Numbered from the stretch's first letter, positions 42,273-51,162 are shown. The stretch is 64,000 nucleotides of DNA from Microbacterium esteraromaticum (GCF_017303215.1 NZ_JAEMWU010000002.1:62001-126000); one strand, 5' to 3'. Numbers and translations: made by a program. Notes: generated by a model from the sequence alone, not told the origin.

Positions 42273-43178
42273 ATGAGCACCGCCACGTCTGTCACCGACC
42301 TGAGCAGTCCTCGACGGCGCCGCACATTCGGCGCCTGGTTCGCCGACACCGGATGGCGTCATGCCGTCGCCATCGTCGTCAGCGCCTTCGCCCTGTTCCC
42401 GTTGCTGTATGTCCTGTCAGCATCGCTGAACCCGAACGGTACGCTGACGGGCTCCAACCAGCTGTTCTCAGCTGTGGGAATCGACAGCTACGTTCGCATC
42501 CTCACCGATCCGCAGAACCCGTACGGCAAGTGGTTCGTGAACACCCTGATCATCGCGGTCGTCACCGGCTTCGTCACGGTGTTCATCGGTGCATGTGCGG
42601 CGTACGCCTTCTCGCGAATGCGCTTCGCCGGCCGACGCGTGGGGCTGGTCACGATCGTCGTTGTGCAGATGTTCCCGCAGCTGCTCGCCGTCGTTGCGAT
42701 CTTCCTGCTGATGTCGACCCTGGGTGACTGGTTCCCCGCCATCGGCCTGAATACGCACACCGGCCTCATTCTGGTGTACCTGGGTGGCGCGCTCGGCGTG
42801 AACACGTACCTCATGTACGGCTTCTTCAACACGATCCCGAAGGAGCTCGACGAAGCCGCCCGTATTGACGGTGCCGGCCACGCACGGATCTTCTTCACGA
42901 TCATCCTGCGTCTGGTCGCGCCGATCCTCGCGGTCGTGGGGCTGCTGAGCTTCATCGGCACGGTCAACGAGTACGTGATCGCAAGCGTCATCCTGATCGA
43001 CCCGGAGCAGCAGACCCTCGTGGTCGGGCTCACCAAGCTGGTCGCGAACCCGCGTTACGCCGACTGGTCGGCGTTCTCCGCGGGCGCAGTCATGGCGGCC
43101 ATCCCGGTGATGATCCTCTTCCTGTTCCTGCAGAAGTACATCGTCGGCGGACTCACCGCCGGAGCGACGAAGGGATGA
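42273..43178 (+). CDS. malG: Maltose ABC transporter permease MalG
   Basis: A 301-residue permease with six helices. The EAA loop is KELDEAARIDGAGHARIFFTIILRLVAP, the site for the ATPase, and it ends QKYIVGGLTAGATKG, a characteristic MalG C-terminus that reaches into the ATPase interface. It begins one base after the malF stop codon (TGACATG), so translation is coupled. It completes the membrane part of the maltodextrin importer. Confidence 0.94.
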   Translation: MSTATSVTDLSSPRRRRTFGAWFADTGWRHAVAIVVSAFALFPLLYVLSASLNPNGTLTGSNQLFSAVGIDSYVRILTDPQNPYGKWFVNTLIIAVVTGFVTVFIGACAAYAFSRMRFAGRRVGLVTIVVVQMFPQLLAVVAIFLLMSTLGDWFPAIGLNTHTGLILVYLGGALGVNTYLMYGFFNTIPKELDEAARIDGAGHARIFFTIILRLVAPILAVVGLLSFIGTVNEYVIASVILIDPEQQTLVVGLTKLVANPRYADWSAFSAGAVMAAIPVMILFLFLQKYIVGGLTAGATKG

Positions 43179-43218
43179 TGCGTAGGGCACCGTTTCGCCG
43201 CGCGTAACCCGGCGGCGC

Positions 43219-43224
43219 TACGCT
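43219..43224 (+). promoter_or_regulatory. -10 candidate (TACGCT) for GH13 gene
   Basis: TACGCT lies 29 nt before the ATG at 43254, so this transcript would carry a short leader with the GAGGAAGG ribosome-binding site. It suggests the amylase gene can be transcribed separately from malEFG. Confidence 0.4.
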
Positions 43225-43253
43225 GTGCGTCCGCGCCACGAGGAAGGCCCGCC

Positions 43254-45146
43254 ATGATCGAACCCCGGCCGCACCACGACGGCTCACCTCTGCACGTCTC
43301 GAACGATGCGCCCACCCTCGGCGACGTCGTTACCGTCCGGCTGCGCGTGCCCGCCGGATACGGCCCGCTACGTGCCGTGCGCACCCGCTCCAATCCCGAC
43401 CACGAGCCCGAGTGGACCGACGCCGAGCGCATCGGGTCGGTCGACGTCTGGGAGTGGTGGCAGGCGCCGATCACCGTGCGCAACCCCCGGCACGGCTACC
43501 GGTTCGTGCTGGTTCACGATGATGGCACGGTCGAGTGGCTCAACCAGAGCGGGCTGCACCGTGGCGAGACGCTCGACGCCGAGGACTTCGCGCTCGTCGC
43601 CAACCCGGCGCCCCCGGCCTGGCTGAACGACGCGGTCATGTACCAGGTGTTCCCGGACCGCTTCGCACGCTCGGCCGAGGCTGACGGGCATCCGACGCCC
43701 GAATGGGCGATCCCCGCGACGTGGGGCGACCCGGTCGATCCTGTCATGCCGGGGCGCTCCCAGCAGTTCTATGGCGGTGACCTGCCGGGCATCATCGAAC
43801 GACTCGACCACCTCGTCGACCTGGGCGTGAACCTGCTGTACCTCACGCCGGTCTTCCCCGCCGCATCGAACCACCGCTACGACGCCTCGAGCTTCGACTC
43901 GGTCGACCCGCTGCTCGGCGGCGACGAGGCCTACGTCCGACTGATCGAAGAAGCTCACGCCCGCGGTATCCGCGTCATCGGTGACCTGACCAGCAATCAC
44001 TCCGGCGACCGGCACGAGTGGTTCCAGCAGGCGCTCGGTAACCCCGGCGCCGACACCGAGGAGTTCTACTACTTCACTGACGAGGGCAACACGACGTACG
44101 AGTCGTGGCTCGGAACGCCGACGCTGCCGAAGTTCGATTGGGCGTCCCAGAGGCTTCGGCAGCGCTTCGTGTCGGACGACGACTCGATCGTCGCGAAGTG
44201 GCTCAAGCCGCCCTACTCGATCGATGGCTGGCGTATCGACGTGGCGAACATGACCGGCCGTCTCGGCGCCGTCGATGTGAACGCCGAAGTGCGCCAGCTG
44301 CTGCGCGAGACGATGCTGCGCATCAATCCCGAGGCGATCCTGCTCGGCGAGTCGACGAACGACGCCGCGAGCGACCTGCAGGGCGACGGTTGGCACGGCG
44401 CCATGACGTACCCGTCATTCACCCGTCCGCTGTGGGGGTGGCTGAGCGAGCCGACCGGTGAGCCGTATCTCACCGGTGAGGGTGACGAGCGCACCGAACC
44501 GTGGTTCTTCGGGCAGCCGATCGGGGGCATCCCGCGCTACACGGCGCAGGACTTCGCGGATGCGGTCGTGCGCTTCACCGCGAGCATTCCGTGGCGGGTG
44601 CGCCTGGGGAACATGCAGCCGCTCGACACCCATGACACCGGCCGCTTCGCGACCAACGCCGCGGCCGGGACGATCCCCGTCGCCGTCGGCCTCTCGATGA
44701 CGCTCCCCGGGCTGCCGGTGGTGTTCGCCGGTGACGAGTTCGGGCTCGTCGGCGCGGACGGCGAGGCCAGCCGCACTCCGATCCCGTGGGGGAGCGAGGC
44801 CGACGTCGACGTCGCCGCCCGCCTGGCGCTGTACCGCGACCTGATCGGCCTGCGTCGCGCGCATCCCGTGCTGGGGACCGGCGGACTGCGCTGGCTGCAC
44901 GTCGACGACGACACGGTCGTCTTCGTCCGCGAGAGCGCACAGGAGTGCATCCTGGTGCTGGCGACGCGCGGGGGAGCGGACGCCGCACTTCCCGCGGGGG
45001 CGTTGCCGCGGGCATCCGACGCGGAGGCGCTCTTCGGCGACGCGACACTGGCCGTCGCGACCGATGGTGCCGTCGCGCTCGCGGCCGACGGACCGGCCTT
45101 CGCCGTCTGGGTGCTCCCCGGCGTCGAAGCTCCGTCCGGCTTCTGA
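43254..45146 (+). CDS. GH13 family alpha-glucan hydrolase (neopullulanase/cyclomaltodextrinase-like)
   Basis: A 630-residue intracellular GH13 enzyme (no signal peptide). An N-terminal beta domain (about residues 1-120) precedes the TIM barrel, as in maltogenic amylase and neopullulanase. Catalytic regions: I DLTSNHSGD, II GWRIDVAN (nucleophile Asp329), III ILLGESTN (acid/base Glu366), IV LDTHDTGRF (Asp461). A C-terminal beta domain follows. It would hydrolyse maltodextrins imported by the malEFG system just upstream. The ribosome-binding site GAGGAAGG precedes the ATG. Precise specificity (alpha-glucosidase or cyclomaltodextrinase) is unresolved. Confidence 0.92.
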   Translation: MIEPRPHHDGSPLHVSNDAPTLGDVVTVRLRVPAGYGPLRAVRTRSNPDHEPEWTDAERIGSVDVWEWWQAPITVRNPRHGYRFVLVHDDGTVEWLNQSGLHRGETLDAEDFALVANPAPPAWLNDAVMYQVFPDRFARSAEADGHPTPEWAIPATWGDPVDPVMPGRSQQFYGGDLPGIIERLDHLVDLGVNLLYLTPVFPAASNHRYDASSFDSVDPLLGGDEAYVRLIEEAHARGIRVIGDLTSNHSGDRHEWFQQALGNPGADTEEFYYFTDEGNTTYESWLGTPTLPKFDWASQRLRQRFVSDDDSIVAKWLKPPYSIDGWRIDVANMTGRLGAVDVNAEVRQLLRETMLRINPEAILLGESTNDAASDLQGDGWHGAMTYPSFTRPLWGWLSEPTGEPYLTGEGDERTEPWFFGQPIGGIPRYTAQDFADAVVRFTASIPWRVRLGNMQPLDTHDTGRFATNAAAGTIPVAVGLSMTLPGLPVVFAGDEFGLVGADGEASRTPIPWGSEADVDVAARLALYRDLIGLRRAHPVLGTGGLRWLHVDDDTVVFVRESAQECILVLATRGGADAALPAGALPRASDAEALFGDATLAVATDGAVALAADGPAFAVWVLPGVEAPSGF

Positions 45147-45163
45147 CCGCACCGTCGTTTTCT

Positions 45164-45248
45164 GTTCACAACTCCGGAGAAACTGCCGCGGATTGGCGCC
45201 CACGTCGGATTCTGCCCGATGCGGGGCCGATCTTCCGGAGTTGCGAAC
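45164..45248 (+). repeat. 85-bp MITE/REP-like element, copy B, intergenic
   Basis: Second copy of the 85-bp element found in the ABC-F gene: same length, the same first 20 bp (GTTCACAACTCCGGAGAAAC) and last 15 bp, with a diverged centre. The ends form a 15-bp inverted repeat with one mismatch. It lies 17 bp after the amylase stop codon. Confidence 0.75.
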
Positions 45249-45296
45249 GGCGGACGTGTGGCGCGTGTCGGGCGCGCCGCCACGTCGCCGGGGGCG

Positions 45297-45302
45297 TACG
45301 GT
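45297..45302 (+). promoter_or_regulatory. -10 box (TACGGT) of small membrane protein gene
   Basis: TACGGT ends 6 nt before the ATG at 45309. The ATG at 45303 immediately abuts the box and is a less likely start. Confidence 0.45.
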
Positions 45303-45308
45303 ATGGGC

Positions 45309-45482
45309 ATGTCCGCACGTGTCGGAGGGCGCAACCCGGTGATCAGCTGGGTCGTCGGTCTGCTCTGCGTCGGCGTCATCGCGGCGTTGCTGTGGCTGTC
45401 GCTACCGGCTGGTCCCGGGGTCGTGACGGTGCTGATGCACATGCTGGGAGCGCCGGTACCCCCGGGAGCCGCGGGGCAGTGA
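45309..45482 (+). CDS. Small membrane protein, uncharacterised
   Basis: A 57-residue open frame. After a short polar N-terminus (MSARVGGRNP) come about 21 hydrophobic residues (ISWVVGLLCVGVIAALLWL), then a second weaker hydrophobic stretch and a Pro/Gly-rich end. The start is supported by a -10 box at leaderless spacing. No family is recognised; it could be a one- or two-pass membrane peptide. It stands alone between the repeat element and the next gene. Confidence 0.5.
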   Translation: MSARVGGRNPVISWVVGLLCVGVIAALLWLSLPAGPGVVTVLMHMLGAPVPPGAAGQ

Positions 45483-45576
45483 GACATCCCGCCTGACGAC
45501 ACGTCGGCACGCCTGCCGCACAGGGGTTCGCGCGAGCGTTACTCTCGCACTGGATCAATCCACGAGAGGCGACACC

Positions 45577-46578
45577 ATGAGCGACCCCGACGTTCCCGAG
45601 AACAAGTCGGCTGACAGCGTCGATGACGTCGTCGGCAGTGCGAACGAAGGGCTCGATGCCGCCGCGGCGGCACGCGCCGACGTTCCCCCTGCCGATGGTG
45701 CAGCGGATGCTGTCGATCCCGATCTGGAGGCGTTCGCCGCTGCAGAGCGCGACCACCCCGGCACGTTCCTGACGACCGAGCAGGCCGCGGCTGCGGCGGA
45801 TGCCGGCACCGAGCCCGTCGCGGCGACGGATGCCGTGGGGCCCGCCGAGGCGTACGTCGACTCGACGGGACCGGTGCCCGCCGACAGTATCGACACCTCT
45901 GTGCACACGACCTCTGTCGCTGACACGGCGTACGCCGCTCCGGCGGTCGACTCGGCAGCCGAGACCCAGGTCGTCCCCGCCGAGCCCGTGGCGCCCCCGC
46001 CCGTGGTCGCACCGCAGCCGATCTTCGTGCAGGCGCCCGAGCCCCCGCGTGAGCTCGGCAACCGTGCGACGGCCGGCGCGATCGGTCTGCTCGCGATGGT
46101 CTCGTTCGCGATCCTGTATCTCGGTGCGATCCTGGGCATCGGGGCCGTCGAGGGAACCGTGACCGTCGAGAACGTGGGTACGGCTGCGGTCGCGCCGCTG
46201 TCGACCTGGTCTTTCTGGGTGCCCGTCGTCATCTTCTACATCGCGTTCTGGTTGCTCGGCGCGATCATCAACCGCGGCCGCTGGGGGCACTGGGTCATCT
46301 TCGGCCTGTTCGTCGGCGCCGCCGCCTACGGTGGTCACCTTCTCGGCCAGCTGTTCCAGGCACCGTTCTGGCGTCTGACACCTACCGAGGCCGTCGAGCT
46401 CCTCGAGCAGCAGGCCTTCGCTCCGCTCGCGATCGCGGCTTTCCTGTTCGCCCGCGAGCTCACGATCTGGTTCGGTGCCTGGGTGGCCCGCAGCGGCGCA
46501 CGCAAGAAGGAGCTGAACGCCGAGGCTCAGGCCGAGTACGAGCGCACGCTGGAGGCGGGCCCTTCGGCCCTGCGTTGA
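45577..46578 (+). CDS. Membrane protein with long acidic N-terminal region, uncharacterised
   Basis: A 333-residue protein. Residues 1-155 are low-complexity, rich in Ala, Asp, Val and Pro, strongly acidic and probably disordered. Then follow four hydrophobic helices near 165-187, 212-231, 239-258 and 288-310, with a short basic C-terminus (ARSGARKK). No family is recognised with certainty. GAGAGGCGAC precedes the ATG. The acidic tail could bind cations or partner proteins, but no function can be assigned. Confidence 0.75.
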   Translation: MSDPDVPENKSADSVDDVVGSANEGLDAAAAARADVPPADGAADAVDPDLEAFAAAERDHPGTFLTTEQAAAAADAGTEPVAATDAVGPAEAYVDSTGPVPADSIDTSVHTTSVADTAYAAPAVDSAAETQVVPAEPVAPPPVVAPQPIFVQAPEPPRELGNRATAGAIGLLAMVSFAILYLGAILGIGAVEGTVTVENVGTAAVAPLSTWSFWVPVVIFYIAFWLLGAIINRGRWGHWVIFGLFVGAAAYGGHLLGQLFQAPFWRLTPTEAVELLEQQAFAPLAIAAFLFARELTIWFGAWVARSGARKKELNAEAQAEYERTLEAGPSALR

Positions 46579-46600
46579 CCCCGCGCGCAGCGGCATCCGA

Positions 46601-46606
46601 TACGGT
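46601..46606 (+). promoter_or_regulatory. -10 box (TACGGT) of four-helix protein gene
   Basis: TACGGT ends 6 nt before the ATG at 46613; leaderless layout. Confidence 0.5.
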
Positions 46607-46612
46607 GTCAGC

Positions 46613-47104
46613 ATGAGTTCAGGAGACCCCCACGGCAACGCGCCGGAGGGGGTCTCCGTCGCTCTGGCCGCCGTCGTCGGCATCGCTTGTTTCGGAGCGT
46701 TCGGGCTTCTCGGACTCGGGATGCTGTCGTACTTCAGCGACACCGACATCCTCGCCGTCGAGGGGCTGACGCTGTGGCCAGGGATCATCGGGATGCTCGT
46801 GGCGATCGCCGTCTTCGCCGGCATGCTGATCGCAGTGCTGCGCAGGCGTTCGTCGCGTCTGGCGTCGATCCTCGCGGTCGGGCTCGTCACCGTCGTCGCG
46901 CATGTCGCGGCGGTCTGGGTGAGTGCGGTGATCGGCGGAGCCGGTCTCGCCCACGCCAGCGTCGCCGGATCGCAGCTCATCGTGCGCGGGTCGAGTCTCG
47001 TACTGTTCGCCGTTGCGGCCCTGGCGGCCGGTATCGCCGTCGTGCTCCGGCGCGCCCGCGGTGGCACCCCGAAGTGGCCGTGGGAGCGCGACGACGAGCT
47101 CTGA
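46613..47104 (+). CDS. Four-helix membrane protein, uncharacterised
   Basis: A 163-residue membrane protein with hydrophobic segments near residues 14-40, 54-76, 83-108 and 124-145, and a basic/charged C-terminus (RRARGGTPKWPWERDDEL). No family is recognised. It sits 34 nt after the preceding membrane protein but has its own -10 box at leaderless spacing, so it may be transcribed on its own. Confidence 0.7.
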   Translation: MSSGDPHGNAPEGVSVALAAVVGIACFGAFGLLGLGMLSYFSDTDILAVEGLTLWPGIIGMLVAIAVFAGMLIAVLRRRSSRLASILAVGLVTVVAHVAAVWVSAVIGGAGLAHASVAGSQLIVRGSSLVLFAVAALAAGIAVVLRRARGGTPKWPWERDDEL

Positions 47105-47162
47105 GCGTCACAACCACGCCGCGCCGACGGCGATGACAGCGCCGCCGCGCGGGCTGGGGTCG

Positions 47163-47168
47163 TACGCT
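47163..47168 (+). promoter_or_regulatory. -10 box (TACGCT) of hypothetical gene
   Basis: TACGCT ends 6 nt before the GTG at 47175; leaderless layout that decides the start inside a longer open frame. Confidence 0.5.
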
Positions 47169-47174
47169 GGGTGC

Positions 47175-47822
47175 GTGGAGCGATCTCTGGATGCCCAGGT
47201 GAGCCAGGCCGTTGAGGCCTGGTTGCGCTGGGTGCCGCGCTGGGCTCCGGCCACGCACCGTGGCCGCGTGGCACCGTGCCGTCGTTGCCTCGGGTCGCCC
47301 ATTCTGTCGGCGGCCGGCATCGGCGCAGGCGTGCCGCACGGAGTGCAGCATGGGTTGTCCACGCGGATCAAGGCGATCATCGATCAGGCCGTCGCGGAGT
47401 ACACGATGCGCAATCTGCCGATGCTGCAGGCCGAGCTCGATCAGCAGGCCGATCGGAACCGATCGCGGGGGTACCGGCCGTCCGAGGGGCTCGACCCCGA
47501 GTACGAGGGGATGCCGCTGGACCCCGATCCCGTACCGGGCGCGCCTTTCCTGTTCACCGTCGCGGGGCTTGCCGACGAGGCGGCAGCCGAGCTGCCGCCC
47601 CTGCCGCCGTTGAGCGATGAGGCGAAGGCAGCGCTGCGGCAGGAGGTCGCACTCGCCGACGAGTACGCGAACATGGTGGGTCGCGAGATCTGCGGGATGC
47701 TCCTGGCGCACCGCCTCGACGTGCAGGGCGCGATCTCGCGGTATGTCGAGCCGCAGATCGAGGCGATGCTCGCCGAGCTGAGCCAGGCCTTGGACTCGCC
47801 GTTCGACCCGGATGCTCCGTAG
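47175..47822 (+). CDS. Conserved-looking soluble protein, uncharacterised
   Basis: A 215-residue protein with no recognised family. The N-terminal part has AWLRWVPRWAP and a single CRRC pair (possible zinc or redox pair), then a helical region with RIKAIIDQAVAEYTMRNLPML. A Pro-rich stretch (ELPPLPPLSDEA) leads to a helical C-terminus. Mostly hydrophilic. The GTG start follows a TACGCT box. It is the last gene before the str operon, which has its own promoter. Confidence 0.65.
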   Translation: MERSLDAQVSQAVEAWLRWVPRWAPATHRGRVAPCRRCLGSPILSAAGIGAGVPHGVQHGLSTRIKAIIDQAVAEYTMRNLPMLQAELDQQADRNRSRGYRPSEGLDPEYEGMPLDPDPVPGAPFLFTVAGLADEAAAELPPLPPLSDEAKAALRQEVALADEYANMVGREICGMLLAHRLDVQGAISRYVEPQIEAMLAELSQALDSPFDPDAP

Positions 47823-47842
47823 CACAGCATCCGCCCTGCCAT

Positions 47843-47872
47843 TTGACCGCCACGCGCGTGGCGGATTACACT
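47843..47872 (+). promoter_or_regulatory. Promoter of str operon (rpsL)
   Basis: -35 TTGACC (47843-47848) and -10 TACACT (47867-47872) with an 18-bp spacer, near consensus for the housekeeping sigma factor. The transcript would start near 47879, leaving a leader of about 155 nt before rpsL. Confidence 0.75.
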
Positions 47873-47956
47873 TGATCGCGTGTGCGCACGCCTGTGCGTG
47901 CACGCTGGGCGCCGACACCGTCGGGCCGCCCCCACGGCATACCCACCACACCAAAA

Positions 47957-47976
47957 GCGCTGCGGATCCGCAGCGC
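47957..47976. repeat. Perfect 20-bp palindrome in rpsL leader
   Basis: Arms GCGCTGCGGA and its exact complement meet without a spacer. In the rpsL 5' leader this would form a stem-loop with a short loop, a candidate target for ribosomal protein autoregulation or a processing site. A protein-binding DNA site is also possible. Confidence 0.6.
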
Positions 47977-48036
47977 CGGTGGGTCATGATGTGAAACCCA
48001 TCACGCTGTCACCGTGCAGCACTAAGAGGAGAGAAC

Positions 48037-48405
48037 GTGCCAACTATTCAGCAGTTGGTTCGCAAGGGACGTTCGCCGAAGGTCACCAAGACCAAGGCGC
48101 CCGCTCTGAAGTCGAACCCGCAGCAGGCCGGGGTGTGCACCCGCGTCTACACCACCACCCCGAAGAAGCCGAACTCGGCGATGCGTAAGGTCGCTCGTGT
48201 GAAGCTCCGCAACGGCACCGAGGTCACCGCCTACATCCCCGGTGAGGGCCACAACCTGCAGGAGCACTCGCTGGTGCTCGTGCGCGGTGGTCGTGTCAAG
48301 GACCTTCCCGGTGTCCGCTACAAGATCGTCCGCGGTGCACTCGACACCCAGGCAGTCAAGAACCGTAAGCAGAGTCGCTCTCGCTACGGCGCGAAGAAGG
48401 GTTGA
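48037..48405 (+). CDS. rpsL: 30S ribosomal protein S12
   Basis: A 122-residue S12 of the decoding centre. [10 protein letters not shown] and [14 protein letters not shown] are conserved; Lys43 and Lys88 have the streptomycin-sensitive wild-type identity, and Asp89 is the residue often methylthiolated. AAGAGGAGAG precedes the ATG. It heads the str operon rpsL-rpsG-fusA-tuf, 5 nt before rpsG. rpoB and rpoC, often a little upstream in actinobacteria, are not in the preceding 20 kb. Confidence 0.98.
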   Translation: MPTIQQLVRKGRSPKVTKTKAPALKSNPQQAGVCTRVYTTTPKKPNSAMRKVARVKLRNGTEVTAYIPGEGHNLQEHSLVLVRGGRVKDLPGVRYKIVRGALDTQAVKNRKQSRSRYGAKKG

Positions 48406-48410
48406 GTTAG

Positions 48411-48881
48411 ATGCCTCGTAAGGGTCCCGCCCCCAAGCGCCCGGTCGTCAACGACCCCGTATACGGTGCACCGATCGTCACCTCGCTCGTGAACAAGATC
48501 CTCGTCGACGGCAAGAAGTCGCTCGCCGAGTCGATCGTCTACGGCGCCCTCCGCGGTGTCGAGGCCAAGAGCGGCCAGGACGCCGTCGCCACCCTGAAGA
48601 AGGCGCTCGACAACGTGCGCCCCACCCTTGAGGTCCGCAGCCGCCGCGTCGGTGGCTCGACCTACCAGGTCCCCGTTGAGGTCAAGCCGCACCGTGCGAA
48701 CACCCTCGCACTGCGCTGGCTGGTCAGCTACGCGAAGGGTCGTCGTGAGAAGACGATGACCGAGCGCCTGCAGAACGAGATCCTCGACGCCTCGAACGGT
48801 CTGGGTGCAGCGGTCAAGCGCCGCGAGGACACCCACAAGATGGCCGAGTCGAACCGCGCCTTCGCCCACTACCGCTGGTAA
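48411..48881 (+). CDS. rpsG: 30S ribosomal protein S7
   Basis: A 156-residue S7, the primary binder that nucleates the 30S head. [40 protein letters not shown] and NRAFAHYRW at the end are typical. It lies 5 nt after rpsL and 77 nt before fusA, separated from it by a 13-bp stem-loop. S7 is the usual autoregulator of str operons. Confidence 0.98.
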   Translation: MPRKGPAPKRPVVNDPVYGAPIVTSLVNKILVDGKKSLAESIVYGALRGVEAKSGQDAVATLKKALDNVRPTLEVRSRRVGGSTYQVPVEVKPHRANTLALRWLVSYAKGRREKTMTERLQNEILDASNGLGAAVKRREDTHKMAESNRAFAHYRW

Positions 48882-48887
48882 AGGGCT

Positions 48888-48917
48888 GAGCGGATGCCGC
48901 ACCCGCGGCATCCGCTC
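48888..48917 (+). terminator. Stem-loop between rpsG and fusA
   Basis: A perfect 13-bp stem (48888-48900 with 48905-48917; arm GAGCGGATGCCGC) with loop ACCC. There is no T-run, so it may be a processing or attenuation element rather than a full terminator; the stem contains the frequent GGATGCC/GGCATCC octamer. Confidence 0.55.
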
Positions 48918-48958
48918 GCACTCTCTGTTCGTTCCTGAACCATCCCGGAGGAACCCCC

Positions 48959-51073
48959 GTGGCACAAGAAGTGCTCACCGACCTGAGCAAGGTCCGCAAC
49001 ATCGGCATCATGGCGCACATCGATGCCGGCAAGACCACAACGACCGAGCGCATCCTGTTCTACACGGGTGTCAACCACAAGCTCGGCGAGACCCACGATG
49101 GTGGCGCGACCACCGACTGGATGGAGCAGGAGAAGGAGCGCGGCATCACGATCACGTCGGCCGCCGTGACCTGCTTCTGGAACAAGAACCAGATCAACAT
49201 CATCGACACCCCCGGCCACGTCGACTTCACGGTCGAGGTCGAGCGCTCGCTGCGCGTGCTCGACGGTGCCGTCGCGGTCTTCGACGGCAAGGAGGGCGTT
49301 GAGCCCCAGTCCGAGACCGTGTGGCGTCAGGCCGACAAGTACGACGTCCCGCGTATCTGCTTCGTCAACAAGATGGACAAGTTGGGCGCCGACTTCTACT
49401 ACACGGTCGACACGATCGTGAACCGTCTGGGTGCCAAGCCGCTCGTGCTGCAGCTCCCGATCGGCTCCGAGAGCGACTTCGTCGGCGTCGTCGACCTCAT
49501 CGAGATGCGTGCGCTGGTCTGGCCCGGCGACGCCAAGGGTGACGTGACGATGGGCGCCTCGTACGAGGTGCAGGAGATCCCGGCCGACCTCAAGGAGAAG
49601 GCCGAGGAGTACCGCCAGCAGCTGCTGGAGACGGTTGCCGAGACCGACGACGCGCTGCTGGAGAAGTTCTTCGGCGGCGAAGAGCTCACCATCCCGGAGA
49701 TCAAGGGCGCCATCCGCAAGATGGTCGTCGCGAACGAGATCTACCCGGTGCTGTGCGGTTCGGCGTTCAAGAACCGCGGTGTGCAGCCGATGCTGGACGC
49801 TGTTGTCGACTACCTGCCCAACCCGCTCGACGTGGGTGCCATCGAGGCGCACGACCCGAAGGACGAGGAGAAGGTCATCGAGCGTCACCCCGACGCCAAC
49901 GACCCGTTCTCGGCGCTGGCCTTCAAGGTCGCCGTGCACCCGTTCTTCGGTCGTCTCACCTACGTCCGCGTGTACTCGGGTCACCTCGAGTCGGGCTCGG
50001 CCGTGATCAACTCCACCAAGGGCAAGAAGGAGCGCATCGGGAAGATCTTCCAGATGCATGCCAACAAGGAGAACCCGGTCGACTCGCTCACCGCAGGTAA
50101 CATCTACGCCGTCATCGGTCTGAAGGACACCACCACCGGTGACACCCTCGCCGACCCGGCCGCCCCGGTCGTCCTCGAGTCGATGACGTTCCCGGAGCCG
50201 GTCATCGAGGTTGCGATCGAGCCGAAGACCAAGGCTGACCAGGAGAAGCTGGGTCTCGCGATCCAGAAGCTCGCAGAAGAGGACCCGACGTTCCGCACGG
50301 AGCTGAACCCCGAGACGGGTCAGACGACCATCAAGGGCATGGGTGAGCTGCACCTCGACATCCTCGTCGACCGCATGAAGCGCGAGTTCCGCGTCGAGGC
50401 GAACGTCGGAAAGCCGCAGGTGGCCTACCGCGAGACGATCAAGAAGGCCGTCGAGAAGCACGACTACACCCACAAGAAGCAGACCGGTGGTTCGGGTCAG
50501 TTCGCCAAGATCCAGTTCAACATCGAGCCGCTCGACCTCGACTCCGAGAAGACCTACGAGTTCGTGAACTCGGTCACCGGTGGTCGCGTTCCGCGCGAGT
50601 ACATCCCTTCGGTCGACGCCGGCTTCCAGGACGCGATGAACGTCGGCGTGCTCGCCGGCTACCCGATGGTCGGTGTCAAGGCGACGCTGGTCGATGGTGC
50701 CGCGCACGACGTCGACTCCTCGGAGATGGCGTTCAAGATCGCGGGTTCCATGGGCTTCAAGGAGGCCCTGCGTCGGGCCAACCCCGTGCTGCTCGAGCCG
50801 CTGATGGCGGTCGAGGTGCGTACTCCCGAGGAGTACATGGGTGACGTCATCGGTGACCTGAACTCGCGTCGTGGTCAGATCCAGTCGATGGAGGATGCTC
50901 AGGGCGTCAAGGTGGTGCGCGCTTCGGTGCCGCTGTCCGAGATGTTCGGCTACATCGGTGACCTGCGCTCGAAGACCTCGGGCCGCGCGGTGTACGCGAT
51001 GGAGTTCGACAGCTACGCTGAGGTTCCCCGCGTCGTCGCCGACGAGATCATCCAGAAGACCAAGGGCGAGTAA
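48959..51073 (+). CDS. fusA: Elongation factor G
   Basis: A 704-residue translational GTPase driving translocation. G-domain motifs are [13 protein letters not shown] (G1), RGITITSAA (G2), DTPGHVDF (G3) and NKMDK (G4); domains II-V follow with GMGELHLDI in domain III and [13 protein letters not shown] in domain IV. GTG start preceded by CCGGAGGAAC. A full-length copy in the str operon, so it is the housekeeping EF-G rather than a paralogue. Confidence 0.98.
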   Translation: MAQEVLTDLSKVRNIGIMAHIDAGKTTTTERILFYTGVNHKLGETHDGGATTDWMEQEKERGITITSAAVTCFWNKNQINIIDTPGHVDFTVEVERSLRVLDGAVAVFDGKEGVEPQSETVWRQADKYDVPRICFVNKMDKLGADFYYTVDTIVNRLGAKPLVLQLPIGSESDFVGVVDLIEMRALVWPGDAKGDVTMGASYEVQEIPADLKEKAEEYRQQLLETVAETDDALLEKFFGGEELTIPEIKGAIRKMVVANEIYPVLCGSAFKNRGVQPMLDAVVDYLPNPLDVGAIEAHDPKDEEKVIERHPDANDPFSALAFKVAVHPFFGRLTYVRVYSGHLESGSAVINSTKGKKERIGKIFQMHANKENPVDSLTAGNIYAVIGLKDTTTGDTLADPAAPVVLESMTFPEPVIEVAIEPKTKADQEKLGLAIQKLAEEDPTFRTELNPETGQTTIKGMGELHLDILVDRMKREFRVEANVGKPQVAYRETIKKAVEKHDYTHKKQTGGSGQFAKIQFNIEPLDLDSEKTYEFVNSVTGGRVPREYIPSVDAGFQDAMNVGVLAGYPMVGVKATLVDGAAHDVDSSEMAFKIAGSMGFKEALRRANPVLLEPLMAVEVRTPEEYMGDVIGDLNSRRGQIQSMEDAQGVKVVRASVPLSEMFGYIGDLRSKTSGRAVYAMEFDSYAEVPRVVADEIIQKTKGE

Positions 51074-51156
51074 GCCCTTCACTCGGGCTCCTGCCTCGTT
51101 CGCGAGAGCGCAGGGCAGGGGCCCGGGTACCCCACAACTTCACATTCACTCTCTAC

Positions 51157-51162
51157 TAAACT
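51157..51162 (+). promoter_or_regulatory. -10 candidate (TAAACT) for tuf
   Basis: TAAACT lies in the 167-nt fusA-tuf gap, about 80 nt before the tuf GTG. The -35 is not clear. It suggests extra transcription of tuf from its own promoter. Confidence 0.45.

Noticed and set aside
45303..45482. Alternative start two codons upstream of the 45309 gene
   Set aside because: The ATG at 45303 directly abuts the -10 box, so 45309 fits leaderless spacing better.
47957..47976. Palindrome as intrinsic terminator
   Set aside because: It lies within the rpsL leader with no T-run and would block an essential operon if it ended transcription fully.
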